Source: Baylisascaris procyonis (lineage: Eukaryota; Nematoda; Chromadorea; Rhabditida; Ascarididae). From it: a DNA stretch of 64,000 nt. The stretch lies in assembly GCA_037389465.1 (NCBI GenBank), contig JAZARR010000230.1, forward strand, positions 2,728,001 to 2,792,000, in the 5' to 3' direction. The position numbers and the translations under genes are program-made. Below are positions 23,503 through 35,826 of this stretch, one piece after another. The notes below the pieces were generated by a model. It saw only the letters and a list, made by a program, of their open reading frames with translations. It ran no database searches and had not been told where the DNA came from. The first letter of the stretch is position 1; each line of letters opens with the position of its first letter.

Positions 23503-23672
23503 CGAATGCCAAACATCATGCGTAGCATACAAATCCTTTGTGGAATAAGGAATAATGTGATTGCCGGAAGGCATTTGAAAATGCATGCCACATTTTGCTC
23601 GTATCGTGAGCTCAGCCACTATTGTTACTATTACCACGGAACTTTAGCCGATTTAACTTATGGGCAAGATCG
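23503..23672 (+). CDS. Candidate exon, 56 codons
   Basis: Acceptor TTTGATCTAG, donor AGATCG|GTGACC. It reads N-N-V-I-A-G-R-H-L-K-M-H-A-T-F-C-S-Y-R-E. Its end phase fits the candidate at 26417-26527, joining through an Arg codon. The minus strand is also open here (23455-23637). Confidence 0.3.
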
Positions 23673-24329
23673 GTGACCCATCAGTGCTTTCCTTCAAAAA
23701 AGATGGCAGAATGCATGTGTATTCTTTCGTTTTGCAGTGACAAGCAAAAAAACTCAAAAGCTTCTGCTTAACGGATTATTATCATTTCAAGTCTATTTTT
23801 ATTTATGCTTCCGTCATTTTACATACGTTTTTGTATACTTATGGTGCATTGCTTTTGCATATATTAGAGCGCGGGCTTTACTATGTTCTTATGTAACATT
23901 TTGATGGGCATTTGATGGGTAACAATATTTAGAAGCAATACGCATGTGTATGCAATCCGGCTATCACGATGTCGTAGGATCTTTGCAAGTTTCGCAGAAA
24001 AGAAAGCGTGCATTTAAAGACTTGCAATGGGAGTATAAATTGCGCTAGAATGTTGCATTGAATTTTTAAATTTTAAGAATCCTGGAATGAAGCGCTGACC
24101 GTAATGGTGAACCAATCCAAATCCTATATAGTTTGAACGTGAAAGTAGCCCATTGAAATGCGGAAAAGCTGATGCGAATTATAAAAGAATTATCAGTTTG
24201 TTCCGAGGGTAAGCTTGGTTTCAAGAAATTGATGCGCCGGGAAATAGGACAAGCATATCTGCATAATTTGTGCGCAAAATTTCTTGTTCTACATAGCTTA
24301 TGAAAGGATGCAATAAGTTTGTTTTCCAT

Positions 24330-26416
24330 ATTTGACCAACGTATAAAAGCATGAAGAATGGCGTGAAATATTTGGTTGAGCTTGAATATTATGGTTGGCT
24401 ACCAAGACTGGAGATGAGGGAAATTCTTGCCTTACTCACACTCTTATTCAATTGTTTCTTCATTCCTTACGCTTTATGAAATACAAATATCGCATTACTC
24501 AACTCACAATTCGCTATGAACAACAATTTAGTGAGCATACGAATTCTAATTATTCATTCAAAATGAATAGGAGTACACAGTTGCTGAAAAGTGAAAATTA
24601 ATTGAATGGCTAAATTTAATAGTCGAATGAGTGGATGAAATTGTACTGATGTGTCAGGAGGCCTTAATAAAACCGTTGAAAACTGTCAATAAGTTTTAGC
24701 AGTGTCTTTGCTAAGATGATTTATAGACCCTTACATAAATGGAATGCGACAAGTTACTGAAAGTGTAGTTAGAGGAGTATTTATGCGTAGATTGTTTCCT
24801 CCTAACACACTTAATTGCTAAAAGAATAATTTACCGACAATTAATGAGGACATGAGTGACTAGTAACATAAAAAAGTGTACTTTTTTCATTGATCGACAG
24901 AAAAACGTTGCGAACGATTACTCGCTTCGTTACTCATTCAATACACGATACAATTTCAAGATTTGTTTATGAGTGTTTTATTTCTTCGACATTTCAATAT
25001 ATATGAAGCAATGATAAAATTAACAAATATTATTGAGTAAATGTTTTATAGAACCACTATTCTCTTGATAATATTTGTTCGTTTCAAATTGAATTTCATG
25101 CCTCTGAGGTCTATTTTGCTTTCATTGCTTTTTCGCATTTCTTGAATTAGGCGCACTTTTCTCCGGCAAAAAGTGTAATCGAGAATTCATTTTCTGTATT
25201 CACTTAAATAAATTATTATTTCCGGTGAATACATCTTCAACGTAATTGTTATAGCCATTGAACCGTATTGCGAGCTTATGCTCATACAATTTAAAAACAT
25301 TCGATCTTGGAGAATTCAATGAAATTGTTCATACATAAACAATAAGTTTGCTAGATTGTTTGTCATATACTTCATGCGCTATCGACGTTTTATTGTTGCT
25401 CTCTACTGTCGCAATGATACTTTAACAACAAGTTTAACCTTCATTCAGTAAAATTACGCCTTTTCAAACACGTTTTACGTTGCAGCAATATTTAAGTTTA
25501 TTTCGTCGGTTATGTTCATTAATGTGGCACATCCTAGATAATATGGCTTCTCGAGAAATTTGTTCTTAGTTGCCTCTCGTACGATGTGTAATTCTACGAA
25601 AGCAAGCAGCAGTGAATCCCTGTCACTTCTTCCTTGTTGCACTCTGGTGATGTTGGAAGACCAACAATCAAATGTGATTGTATTTAAGAAAATCGTTAGA
25701 GGCGATAAATGGCTTACTAATTTCTCAAAAAGTTTCTCTACCCGAGCAGTCTCATCGTATTACATGCATACGCCTTCATGGAAGAACACAAACTAAATTT
25801 CAAAGTAGTGCTGATAGAGTGCGCAGTCATTTCCGTAGTAGAAAGTGCACTTGAGTGCAATCCGTCTTCGTTGTTCACTTTTTCAACTCTCCTAGACTCG
25901 AAACGATTCGAATATTGAAAACAATTTTATGTAGGCGTTGAACTGTGATGCTATATCTACGCTCGAAGCAGGAAATTATAACTGCGTTGTATTCACTACA
26001 GGTTTCATTGAGACTGTTGAGAAGTGATGGCTCGATTCGCATTGTTTGGTGAAAAAAACATAACGATCGAAAGGCGCTATATTAAAGCTCAATGGCTAGC
26101 TCACAAGTGAAATCTGATTGAGGAAGCTGATGAGCAGTTCCTTGTTAACAGTGGATTCGTGTTTACTTATTGTTCACAATCTTGTGAACGTTTAAAGAAC
26201 CTTCATACTTGTATCATAAGGAACAATCGAAATTTGTTTACGATGAATGTAGTATTGCTTCTCGCAATTTCTGAATCCAGTTCACACATGTAACACACGA
26301 TGATAAATCATGTGAAAACATTCGGAAATGCACGTGAATAGAGGCGATTCATAGAGAAATAAGTGTATGCTTGAATTTGAGATAATCATTTGTTTGATGT
26401 CCTTGCTTCTCAACAG
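24330..26416. other. AT-rich stretch, nothing firm
   Basis: Open frames at 24395-24601 and 25560-25796 lack paired splice sites and recognisable motifs. I see no repeat or element here. Confidence 0.4.
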
Positions 26417-26527
26417 ATGTATTAATATGCTTGATGACATATTCGAGGAGGATCCCTTAAATAGGCAATATCTTCAAAAAGAAGAGAGAATAAATGTGCG
26501 ACGGGCTAATCAAAGTAACCTGAAACG
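26417..26527 (+). CDS. Candidate exon, 111 bases
   Basis: Acceptor GCTTCTCAACAG, donor GAAACG|GTATGC. It reads C-I-N-M-L-D-D-I-F-E-E-D-P-L-N-R-Q-Y-L-Q and then K-E-E-R-I-N-V-R-R-A-N. It is charged and phase-matched to 23503-23672. Confidence 0.38.
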
Positions 26528-27938
26528 GTATGCGGCTGCTGTCTGTAACTGAGATGCTGACTTCGTAGACAACAGTGAAAGCAGCTAAGGTGCCTCAATA
26601 GCGAGAGCAAACGAAGATCTATAGCCATTTGATATGAATGTGAACAAGCACGGAATAACAATGAAAACCGTGATGATCCTATTTACGGTGTGCAAATTCC
26701 CATTTCTCTCGCCTGCAGGATGGGTAATTCGTGATCACTGTCAGCCGCCCACCTTATTCATATCCACCCCCTCTATTCTTGTAGCTATCACTTCACCCCT
26801 ATAGCTACAGTCTTATAGATGCAATGAAGGAGATGAATATAAACCCCTATAAATGCAGCATTTCCTTAAGACATTTGCAGTCTATGCTTTGTAGCAAAAG
26901 GCCTCATCAAATTAAAGGAGGAAAGAAACGAAGATGGAAATGAAGAAAGGAAAAAAATTGCTGCTGTGAACATATAAAATATTGAGCATTGACATACATT
27001 TTCGGCAAGCAACCAGCAATAGAATTTTGCCGTTCATATGTATTAATTGAATTTTTTCACGTTTTGGTGCTAGATCTTAGTAATTTGCTCTTAGATCCTC
27101 TTTATTTGCCTCATATATGTCGTTATATACGTCCATCGATATACTAATTGATCTATGAACGATAAGTGCTTTCGGTAATGATTTCTCAAATAGGGTTTCG
27201 ATCGCATTCATAAAAGATTTCCTTTTACTAACAAAGTTTGATAGAATTATAATGGATTTCTTCGGCAGTAATAAAGAAGATATAGATTATTAATAGAAAA
27301 TGCCACAAAGAGATCCCGCAAAAGTTCATCTCTAATTTCTTTTCTTAAAAGCACTATCATTTATAATTCAGAACTTGACGACCAATTCATTAGAGAAGAA
27401 TTTGGATAATTTAAAAGATCCCTTTTTGTTTCGATAAGGGACAACACGGCCAGCAGTCTCGAATAATGGCATTAGTTGTAAGATAGATTATTGTAACAGT
27501 AGTTTATATGCTGCAACAAGTGATATTGTAAAAGATTAATGAGAAATTCAAAGAATAATATCTTCCCTCATTGATAATGACAAATAAAAATAGCTGAACT
27601 ACACCAAAAATTACTCTTTTTGAATTGCATGATCTCATTTATGAATATGTTAAAACTTTTTTTTTACTTTAAGTTCCGATGAATTCATGCTGATCGGTTT
27701 ATCGCTTTGTTTAAATCTAGCAGCGTTTACGGTGCTGATACTATCGAAGATGGAAATTCGATAAAGATCCAGAATCTGATGTCATATCTGAACCATTTGT
27801 CGCTATTTGAATAAGGACTTGCATAAATTTTCTCTTAACAATGCTAATGCCAAAGTAAGTTATCACATGATGAATTTACTTGGCACGAAAACAAAGCAAA
27901 TATTTTTTAATGCTTTCGGTATCTTTTTTTCTTATCAG

Positions 27939-28557
27939 TTCAAGTTCAACTACGTTCACGAGTTATCCAAGAAGCGTCTCATTTAAAACAATTTTTATCC
28001 TCTCAACCGAAAGTCGAAACGACACTTTTGATATCGCCACTTTTAACATTTCTTCCCAGTAACGCAGCTAAGGTTACTAATCGGTTATCTTGAGCCGAAA
28101 GAATCCCATTTAATAATGCACCAAAGAAGCACAGAAAATTATCAGAAACATTTTATTTAGTTTTGCAGATTTGCATTTGCAAATCATAAAGCAGTCTTTT
28201 ATAAGCGTTTGTATGTACCCTTTGCTAATTACTTCATCCTGGAAATAAAGATGTCTAGAGTTTTGAAAGTCGGTTAACGTATCACGCACCAGATGATGAT
28301 GAACTTTGGAAGGTACGGCGGGCAATTTACGTAATAAAGATTCTCCATGCATTTTACTTCTGTCGGCTGTTGATGTTACCGCTGTTCAGTCCTATGGAAA
28401 TGAATCTTTGTGCGGGAGTGATGCAAAGAATTCGACCAATGAGAAAGAATATGGAGGCGCTTTTCATATTTTTTATACTGTTAGGATCCTATAAAAAGTG
28501 GTTAGCGAGTGCAGACGCGTATAACATTATTTCATTTGTCACAGTTCTCAAGTAGTT
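27939..28557 (+). CDS. CAND1-like HEAT-repeat fragment (two exons)
   Basis: Exon 27939-28058 (acceptor TTTCTTATCAG, donor CTTCCCA|GTAACG) reads V-Q-L-R-S-R-V-I-Q-E, resembling the L-R-x-x-x-I-Q stretch of the CAND1 N-terminal arch. It joins in phase to 28293, where D-D-E-L-W-K-V-R-R-A matches the D-D-x-S-W-K-V-R-R-A found next in CAND1. M-L-P-L-F and a charged R-x-R stretch follow at about the right distance. CAND1 binds cullins and exchanges SCF adaptors. The similarity is short, the end at TAG (28556) is early, and no other CAND1 segments were found, so this may be a fragment or chance. Confidence 0.35.
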
Positions 28558-29264
28558 TTAGCATCAAGGAAGGTTTTTACACCAAGATATATGGCAAGCG
28601 AAATGCATTTTTGCATGAAAAAGTTATGAGGCATAGGTAACGAAGAACGGGCATTTCTCTCAGCATACCTGCTTTTCATGCACACTATGATGCTCAGACT
28701 CACCACATCCTCAGCCATCAAATTTGCGCGCAAATAGCGATAGAACTAAATGATCAGAAATGGTAAAACGTTTCATTTTCGAACTCTGAGGTCATAATTT
28801 ATGACTTAACATGAGGAAGTTAACGAGCCGTGATAGTCGAAAATCATGGTTTTATTTATTGGGTCCAAAGATTATAAATTAAGATTTCCTCATCTCAATG
28901 CCATACTTTTTCGATTCGTTAAGTGATAAACTAATGAAGCCTGATACAATTAAATTGAAATATAGAAAGTTTCTTGGAAAATAGATATAAATGTTCATGT
29001 GTTCAGTTTCCAGTTCTGTCGTTTGCTGTTTTTAAACATTTCCTTGTATTGTCTTACTTCTTTTCACGAAAACCTATTATCGCCTCTATCACCACCAGAT
29101 TCTGTAGGCTTGAAATGCACATAACAGTTTTTGATATGCACGTGCGCCATTAGAACTAGGGTGCTTTCCAACCACTCTATTGCAAACTTGAGCGTGATCG
29201 AGTCTGGGGGTGGTCGAGTCTGAGTGAAAGTGCTCCAAACTAGGTAGCGGCTGCAATTGGCCAT

Positions 29265-29645
29265 TCACAGTGGAGCAACGATCACTGCTGCGTTTATCGT
29301 CAAAAACCCGAAGCCGATAGGGCGTGGGCGATGTTGATGACGCACCCGAGGATCCGCTGAGTCATCTTCTTGGCTGAAGAACCCAGAACGCATGCAGAGC
29401 AGTGTCTCCTTAAGTGCTTGCATCATTACCGCGCAGGCCACGTCCCAGGACGATATAAGGTATGATAAAAAAGAACCGTCGACGTGCGATTCAAAACTTA
29501 AGTGCACTTGTTGACAAGAAGGCATGTTGACAATATATAAGATATGATCGATCACATTGTCTTTCAGTCCACCAGAGGTGCTCCAAATGAAAACTGCTAA
29601 ATCTGCTTTTCGTATCCAGCCGTTATGCTCAAGATAATAATCCAA
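29265..29645 (-). CDS. Long minus-strand ORF, 126 codons, uncertain
   Basis: The region is more GC-rich than its surroundings. The frame reads K-A-D-L-A-V-F-I-W-S-T-S-G-G-L-K-D, then S-S-W-D-V-A-C-A-V-M-M-Q-A-L-K-E. Within 29100-29350 a second minus frame is also open and reads S-G-S-S-G-A-S-S-T-S-P-T-P-Y-R, a Ser/Thr/Pro-rich segment. An acceptor GGTTCTTCAG is present between them. I cannot decide which frame, if any, is coding. Confidence 0.25.
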   Translation of the reverse strand: MDYYLEHNGWIRKADLAVFIWSTSGGLKDNVIDHILYIVNMPSCQQVHLSFESHVDGSFLSYLISSWDVACAVMMQALKETLLCMRSGFFSQEDDSADPRVRHQHRPRPIGFGFLTINAAVIVAPL

Positions 29646-30359
29646 GGAATTGCAAACAGTAAGAAATGGATTAAAAAATTCTACTCTTCACTTGTTCATC
29701 TCCCCTATATCCTCAAGTCCTCAAGCTCAAGCTCTACAGAATCCTGCCTAATATGTGTCAAAGAATGCCCGAGACAAGCACATTGCTGTAAACAATGTTG
29801 TTCAACATTCTCGTGAATTGTTGTAATTGCTGTCTCTCGTTGGCGTCGTTTTATTGGAACTTGAACATGCATCGAATAAGATGCTTTGTGCTGAGTGTCT
29901 TGATCAACTTTGAAAAAAATTAATTTAGGGATCTTCTGATTAATGATCCATTGCGATCTTCTACTAACCGAGACCGCTCATGGCTAAAAACATTTATTCG
30001 CGCCGTATTTGATGTCTGCAAGCGGATGTATGCATGCATTGCAATCATTAATAGCTGAGCAAAGTTTTACATCTTTATTTAAACATCATGAGTCATTAAA
30101 TGCGCATATTTACCATTATTTCAGTCAATCGCTTGGCTTTCTAGTCAACTGAGCAATTTTACCGCCAGGAACATTGGTGCACGACCAGCGACAGGCACCA
30201 ATGTCTATGCAAATTCGTTTATCCATTGAATTTTAATTTATCTTGTCGCTACACTATTCTCATGAGCTTGCAACCAGCGAACTGGCAAGTCTGCTGAAGA
30301 TACAGCTTGAGCTTGTGCTAGCTCGTCTTCTTTACATCTTTTAGGCCCGCAAGAAACGA

Positions 30360-30607
30360 ATGAACGCTTTTTCACTCCCTTTGTATAGTCGGCTTTTTCG
30401 GCTTATTCCTCACTGCTCATGTGTACGCGTGTGCACTTCTTCAAAACGTTGTTTCTCCTCCTCCATGCAAATCAACGTTGCTGGGTGACAAGAATGAACT
30501 TCAGAATGGCCCACACATCGCTGACTGCAAGAATCCGGCTGTGGCGGTCCCGAACTGCACGATGAATTCAGTCAAGTATAGACGCTGTCGCGCGAAAATG
30601 CATAAAT
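30360..30607 (+). CDS. Secreted cysteine-rich protein, first exon, frame break in T-run
   Basis: An acceptor TCTTTTAG (ending 30344) precedes ATG at 30360. That ATG frame leaves the signal-like frame at the T5 run 30368-30372. With one T fewer the protein would begin M-N-A-F-H-S-L, continue with a hydrophobic core C-I-V-G-F-F-G-L-F-L-T-A and a cleavage-like A-H-V-Y-A. The mature part has six cysteines (P-P-P-C-K-S-T, A-D-C-K-N-P, V-P-N-C-T-M-N, R-R-C-R-A) and an N-C-T glycosylation site. The consensus donor CATAAAT|GTGAGT ends it. No family recognised; downstream exons were not found. Confidence 0.42.
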
Positions 30608-31678
30608 GTGAGTAGCCATAAACGCTCCTACAGAAACAAACAGTTCAATATTAGAAACAGACGTAGGATTAGCTCCTATAGGAGCCGGAAAACATCTGTG
30701 CTATTTGAACGAAGCTGAGCACTCACACTTTCGGGGTTTGCTTCAGCTTGCTGGTTTGCTCCATGAATAAGCGTTTTTCTTGATTATATCGTTAATGTTG
30801 ATGCAAAATTCACTCTGCCTGATGATAGGCAAACTAGCTGTGTTTAAGCAAGGAAAACTTGTCCCCATTTCAGCCATCTCAAAATGAAATCTTGCTCCCA
30901 TAAAGTTTGGTGATACTGTAATGTAATCCATTCCGAATCCTATTCGCGGGATGAAGAACATTATTTTCATAATTTGGAGTTGAAAAATCACGATTTGGAA
31001 AACTTAGTGGTTAAGAGAAAGTGGCCTAATGTAGTGCACAATAATGCAAAAGCCTCTTTCTTCGAAAACCACTCGGCAGAAGCTTAAACATCAACCCATT
31101 GACGCATATATGAGCTAGCAAATCCATACCAGAGCAAATTTATTTCCCTAGTTTGTTGGCTGCCGTTGCTCCAACTTTTTGTGATGGAATAAGCTTATTG
31201 CTGGGATGTTGAAGACTTCTTGATGATTTATTTTATTGATGCCTTCTTTTGGCGAAAAAATTGGTCTCTATGATGTGCTTTGACATTTTAATGTTTTTAG
31301 TTTAGAATGGCTATTCATTTTGTTCTAGCCGAATATGTAATTAGGTTGTGTCTATCTACATGATTGTCAGCCTGCATATATATGTTGACGAATTCCTTGC
31401 GCATTAATTCGAATTCAGCTGCCTAAATCGCTTCGTTGACACGTCAACGTAATTCGTTTCGAACTCGCAAATTTATTGGTGAACATCTGAAAGTAACCGA
31501 TTAGTAGGCATTTCAATGCCGAAGAGGACTAGATGCTAGGATGTCATTTCCGCTGACAAGAGGATACTTCATCCACAGGTTTCAATCCTCCACTTTCCGG
31601 ATACCGATTGAGCACTAAAAGCAGTTTCACTCGTCACTGAAGTAATATAACGGCTTTTGCATAGGATGATCGTCATAA

Positions 31679-31885
31679 ATATAAGTACTAATATGAATAT
31701 GAATATAAACATAAATATAAAATCAAACAAAATATAAATATAAATGTAAATGTGAACATAAATATGAATATCAGTAAAATATAAATATGAGCGAATGAAC
31801 ACATAATTGGATAAATGAATGAACAATGGGTGAAAGAATAAATATATAAATGAATAGATAAATATATAAACCAATGAAAATATAA
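31679..31885. repeat. AATATAAAT-type low-complexity tract
   Basis: Imperfect repeats of ATAAATAT, ATGAATAT and AAATGAAT over about 200 bases. The 115-codon minus-strand open frame over it (31569-31916) is Ile/Tyr/Phe-rich and is a product of the repeat. Confidence 0.85.
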
Positions 31886-31961
31886 ATAAGTAAATACTTT
31901 TATATATGGTCATCATCTTATTGTAAAGCTAAGTTTAATTTTTATGAAGCCCTAATGATAA

Positions 31962-32139
31962 TTATTTGCATGAAGACAATTGGAAACAGGGTGGAGTCTT
32001 CTCCATGGGAAGTGTTTTCACTCGTCTTGAAACACTGGTTATCAAGGAAGCCTCGGTTGGATTAAACTCGGCTTTATGATAAGACTCTAGAATGTTTACT
32101 TCATTCTTCAGTTGAAAATCGTCGATGACGCCTTCTGTT
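31962..32139 (-). CDS. Minus-strand membrane gene, terminal exon
   Basis: Acceptor GTTTTTGACAG. With the previous exon it makes Glu at the junction, then T-E-G-V-I-D-D-F-Q-L-K-N-E-V-N-I-L-E-S-Y, and runs to TAA. Confidence 0.52.
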
Positions 32140-34198
32140 CTGTCAAAAACATGAAGGTAAAAGCATGTAGGATGATGGAAGCAAGTTTCCGTTTTGTACT
32201 TAAATAACAAAGGCTATGTGTTGCCTGAATATTTAATAGTACTCAGGCATCTTCCAATAGTAACTTCCCTGTGAAAGTGACCAGATGTGTTCGCAAAGCA
32301 GCCATCCATTCTGTTTTCGGCAACTTTGCAAAATTAAGACTCCAAAGCACGTTATAGTAACAGCGAGTATCTCATATACAAATATTTGTATGATCTTGTC
32401 TGCCTTTTCGGCAGTTCTAGCCTCCGACTCACTGAATCTAAGGCAACGAAATTTGTCATACGAGTAGCTGGGTCGGTCAAATTATGAGTACATTATTGCA
32501 TGGATTTTAGTATCTGTTGGCTATTCATGCAATCGGTGAGCGCAATTGTAAAAATGCAATTCGTTTCAGCTCCTTTGGTATGCTTTACTTATAAGCCTTC
32601 ATTAGGCTAATCAGGAAAAAGAATTAGCTTAAATTTACCTGCATTAGAGAAAATAAATAAAATTAATACTGACAGCCAACTATAGCAGTGGAATTTCAAT
32701 AGATGTATTTTTTCATGCATTCATCGTCACCATAAGGTTAGGAGATTTTTCTTTGCTTTATGTAACATTATGAGCAATGTCGTTTGCTTCCGTTTATTTA
32801 CTACATTTCCTGATTGCATTTATTTTTCTTATGATACACTTTTTGACCATATGGAAATCAACTTTGATCTTTTGATGGTGCACTTGATAATAGAACTGAT
32901 TGAGTTGTTAGCGCAACCGAAAGGTGCAACTGAGCACAACCGAAATGATAAAAACAACATTATAGTTGCTTTCACATTTGCCGTTTGCCTATGGCATCTA
33001 CATGTAACGAATTCACAAGGTGGTACTTATTTCATTCCTTGTTAGATGTATAGTGTCGTATTTCAAATTAACAAAACCGTAAGTAAGCATAACGACAAAG
33101 AAAACAACTTAAATTTGAAGAGGCGATCGGATTAATCAGTGAGAGGATTTAATCCAGCCTAGTTGTTGTCAATGCTGTTGAATGTTTATGCTTCTGAAAC
33201 AGATTTGATCGTCTGTTTGGTTCAAGTAAAGTCGTTTCTCAAGCATCTATCCATTTCATGATAGATTGTCATCAGATAGCCATATTCATCTGCTTAACAT
33301 TTCCTCTTGATATTATAGACGAATTATGAAGTGCTCTTATTAAGCTTTTTGAGTGTTCACAACATATAATAATAAAGAATGGATTTACAAAAATTAGAAC
33401 ATTATTATCGTCATTTTAACAAACTAATTCGTTTATTCTTAATAAATGCAATATTTTTAACAAAGGAATTTCTGCAACTTTTATTTTAGCACTTTGAATT
33501 GGCACTTCTAAGGCTCTATATAGCGATGATGCCGAATTACCAGAACCATCATTCGAGATGAGAGCAACTTTGTGCCCGAATATTTTATTTTAATGCTTTC
33601 ATCGCCATTCTCGCCACAAATCATTTGTCCTCAATTCTCATTTCCCTAAACCACATTTTGAGAACTCATTGTGAACAGCCTATTTCATTGGGCAAACATG
33701 GCTCATACAGTGCATATGGGTAGTAGTAATCGGATGCCAGTCTCTAACTTTCAGAACGATGAATAGCTTCCATTAGGCGATCGCATCGATTTGGCTCCTT
33801 TGTTTTTATTCTGTTCTAATTAGTGCTAGCAGAGATTCGATGTTTGTAAACATATAAGAAGGGTTTCTTTTCCGCAAACGACGAATAAATTCTTTCTTTA
33901 GTACATTTTTTCAACGAAATTTATTCCCCTAGGAGATGTAAGTTTGCGAAATTCTTTTCAAATAAGCCTCTCTGCGCTGTCAGGAGTAAATTACTCCTGT
34001 GTTTGTGAACTCTTGCATATGCCGTCTCTCGAGTTCATTACTCTATCAAAATTAGTGCTTACCTCTTCGAAGACATCGTTTCCACCGAAGCTTTTCCCAT
34101 CTTTTGCCTTAAATTCCAAATCATCCTCCCTTCTATAGAGTGATGAAACCCGGCGACCAACAGAGTTAACTTTGGGGCTTTCGCGAGAAATTGCAAAC
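31962..34198 (-). CDS. Minus-strand single-pass membrane protein gene (partial model)
   Basis: Three exons carry good signals: 34198-34063, 32467-32243 and 32139-31962. The last two join exactly in phase across a 103-base intron. The first is charged (R-R-E-D-D-L-E-F-K-A-K-D-G-K-S-F-G-G-N-D). The second carries a helix (I-I-Q-I-F-V-Y-E-I-L-A-V-T-I-T-C-F-G-V-L), followed by Q-S-C-R-K-Q-N-G. The third is an acidic tail ending at TAA. The first and second do not match in phase, so an exon is missing from 32.5-34.1 kb. The 5' end may be the ORF at 35827-36048. No family recognised. Confidence 0.45.
32243..32467 (-). CDS. Minus-strand membrane gene, transmembrane exon
   Basis: Acceptor GACCGACCCAG, donor GCCTGA|GTACTA. 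It reads Y-D-K-F-R-C-L-R-F-S-E-S-E-A-R-T-A-E-K-A, then a hydrophobic helix of about 22 residues and C-R-K-Q-N-G-W-L-L-C-E. It lacks an ATG, so it is easily missed. Confidence 0.5.
34063..34198 (-). CDS. Minus-strand membrane gene, upstream charged exon
   Basis: Acceptor CTTGTTGAACAG and the consensus donor GAAGAG|GTAAGC flank 45 codons reading F-A-I-S-R-E-S-P-K-V-N-S-V-G-R-R-V and ending N-D-V-F-E-E. Strong signals and composition make it the best exon of this gene. Confidence 0.5.
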
Positions 34199-35161
34199 CT
34201 GTTCAACAAGAAAGCATGCTACTTCTATCCTCACAATCTTTGAATTTCGAATTAGTTTTCTTCACAGAAGTCACTGCAAGCAATAAAAATTCTCGATACT
34301 CAAAACGCCCCCTCCCTCCCCCTCTCATTTATTAATCACAAGCTTATCTTGAAAGAAGCTGCCTAACTAGTCTGTTAGAATATTTCAAATTTGAAAACTC
34401 TCTGCCATAGTGTAGATTGTACTAAATAATCGATTTAAGGAGCATTAATCTCATGGAGGGGCAGCAAATGCGCCGTGGGCGAAATGTTCAAGGCGGGAAT
34501 GTTTGCGTTTCACATATCCCATTTCATATCCCATTGGAAATTTAAATAATGCCACTAAAATGCGCATTGACAGCCGTTGCGAATAAGCTGAGTTGAGGGC
34601 TGTGCGACGAAATTGACATTGTTTATTCGTTAGAAAGTGGGAAATTGCAGTTGATGTGACAGCATCTCTTCCTTTGAGATATTAATGTGCATTCGATGAT
34701 TTATGTGGCGAGTTTGTGGCTTTCAGATCATTTTTAAAATCTTTCATCTCATAATTGGTTAATTTAGTTGAAAGTGAAATCCAGTTACGCGAATCTGTCG
34801 TTTTTTATGTGGATAGCGTTTGGTAATTATTCGTGGTATGTTATGGTCAACGTAACAACAATAATATAAGCTGTGTTTATGGAAATCATCATGAACAGGC
34901 TGTTGAGTATTAAGTGACGCATCTCGCTTACAGTGCCATTCATGCAACCGTAATGATGGAACCTCTCGATTTCTTAACACCCATGCTGCCGTCATATCTA
35001 CCACGTTGCTATCACTTCAATTTGCTGTAACAATATCTTTTTGAGCTAGCCATCATAGGCTTCGATGTGCATATGTGAAAATATTCCCTTTGATGTTCGC
35101 AAATTGCGGGAGTTGCACTTAGGGAATATAATGGTTTTAATATAATATCCGTAATTCCACT

Positions 35162-35175
35162 CCCCCCCCCCCCCC
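35162..35175. repeat. Fourteen-base C homopolymer
   Basis: An uninterrupted run of C after ACTT; length is prone to sequencing error. Confidence 0.9.
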
Positions 35176-35826
35176 GAGTTTAATTTACGCTCACAAACTT
35201 TGTAATCAGTTAGGCGCATAAGAGCTGAGGAGAGGCGCATTAAAGTCCAAAACCTGAAGCGCTTTTTTCAATTTCACAAACATGCCGACCTGCGTGACTG
35301 CACAAACGCTCAATATCTAAACAACTTGTTCTCCTATGAAACCGATTAAAGAAACATCTGTGATCGGAATATCACTTTTCGCTCTCAACTTGTCGGCCCT
35401 AACACGCTCCCTGAATAATGCTGACCGCTTTTATAAATCGGTAGTCGCAGAAACATTCAGAGGTTCTTTTTTTTTACTTTGAGCCGACAGTTCATGGTGC
35501 GCATATTAAACTTAATGATGTCTCACACCGCTTCAGTCGATAAAGGACGTGATCGATCCATAAGAAATTCAGTTATCATTTCTCTGAGGTGCTGTTTACG
35601 AACAACGAATTTCATCGTCGAAACTTTGTCGATTCACACAGGATTCATTTGCGCAAAGATGGCGGCATTATAATGAAGTTCGCATCTCTCTTCTAACCGC
35701 AGAAGTGAAACGTTGATATCTATGACGATTGTCGCTTGTGGCATTGTCGTTGACTCACTCACTGGCTAGGCGAACCATGACCTTGATTCATCTGGTCTTG
35801 TTTGCCTACCTTAGGAACTTTGCTTG

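Noticed and set aside
29625..29816. ORF ending in a C-x2-C-x3-C and two CC pairs, like a small disulfide-rich peptide
   Set aside because: No signal peptide, no splice or start context, and the cysteines come from a short TGT/TGC-rich run; chance is more likely.
31569..31916. 115-codon minus-strand ORF
   Set aside because: It lies over an ATAAAT-type low-complexity tract; the Ile/Tyr/Phe-rich product follows from the repeat.
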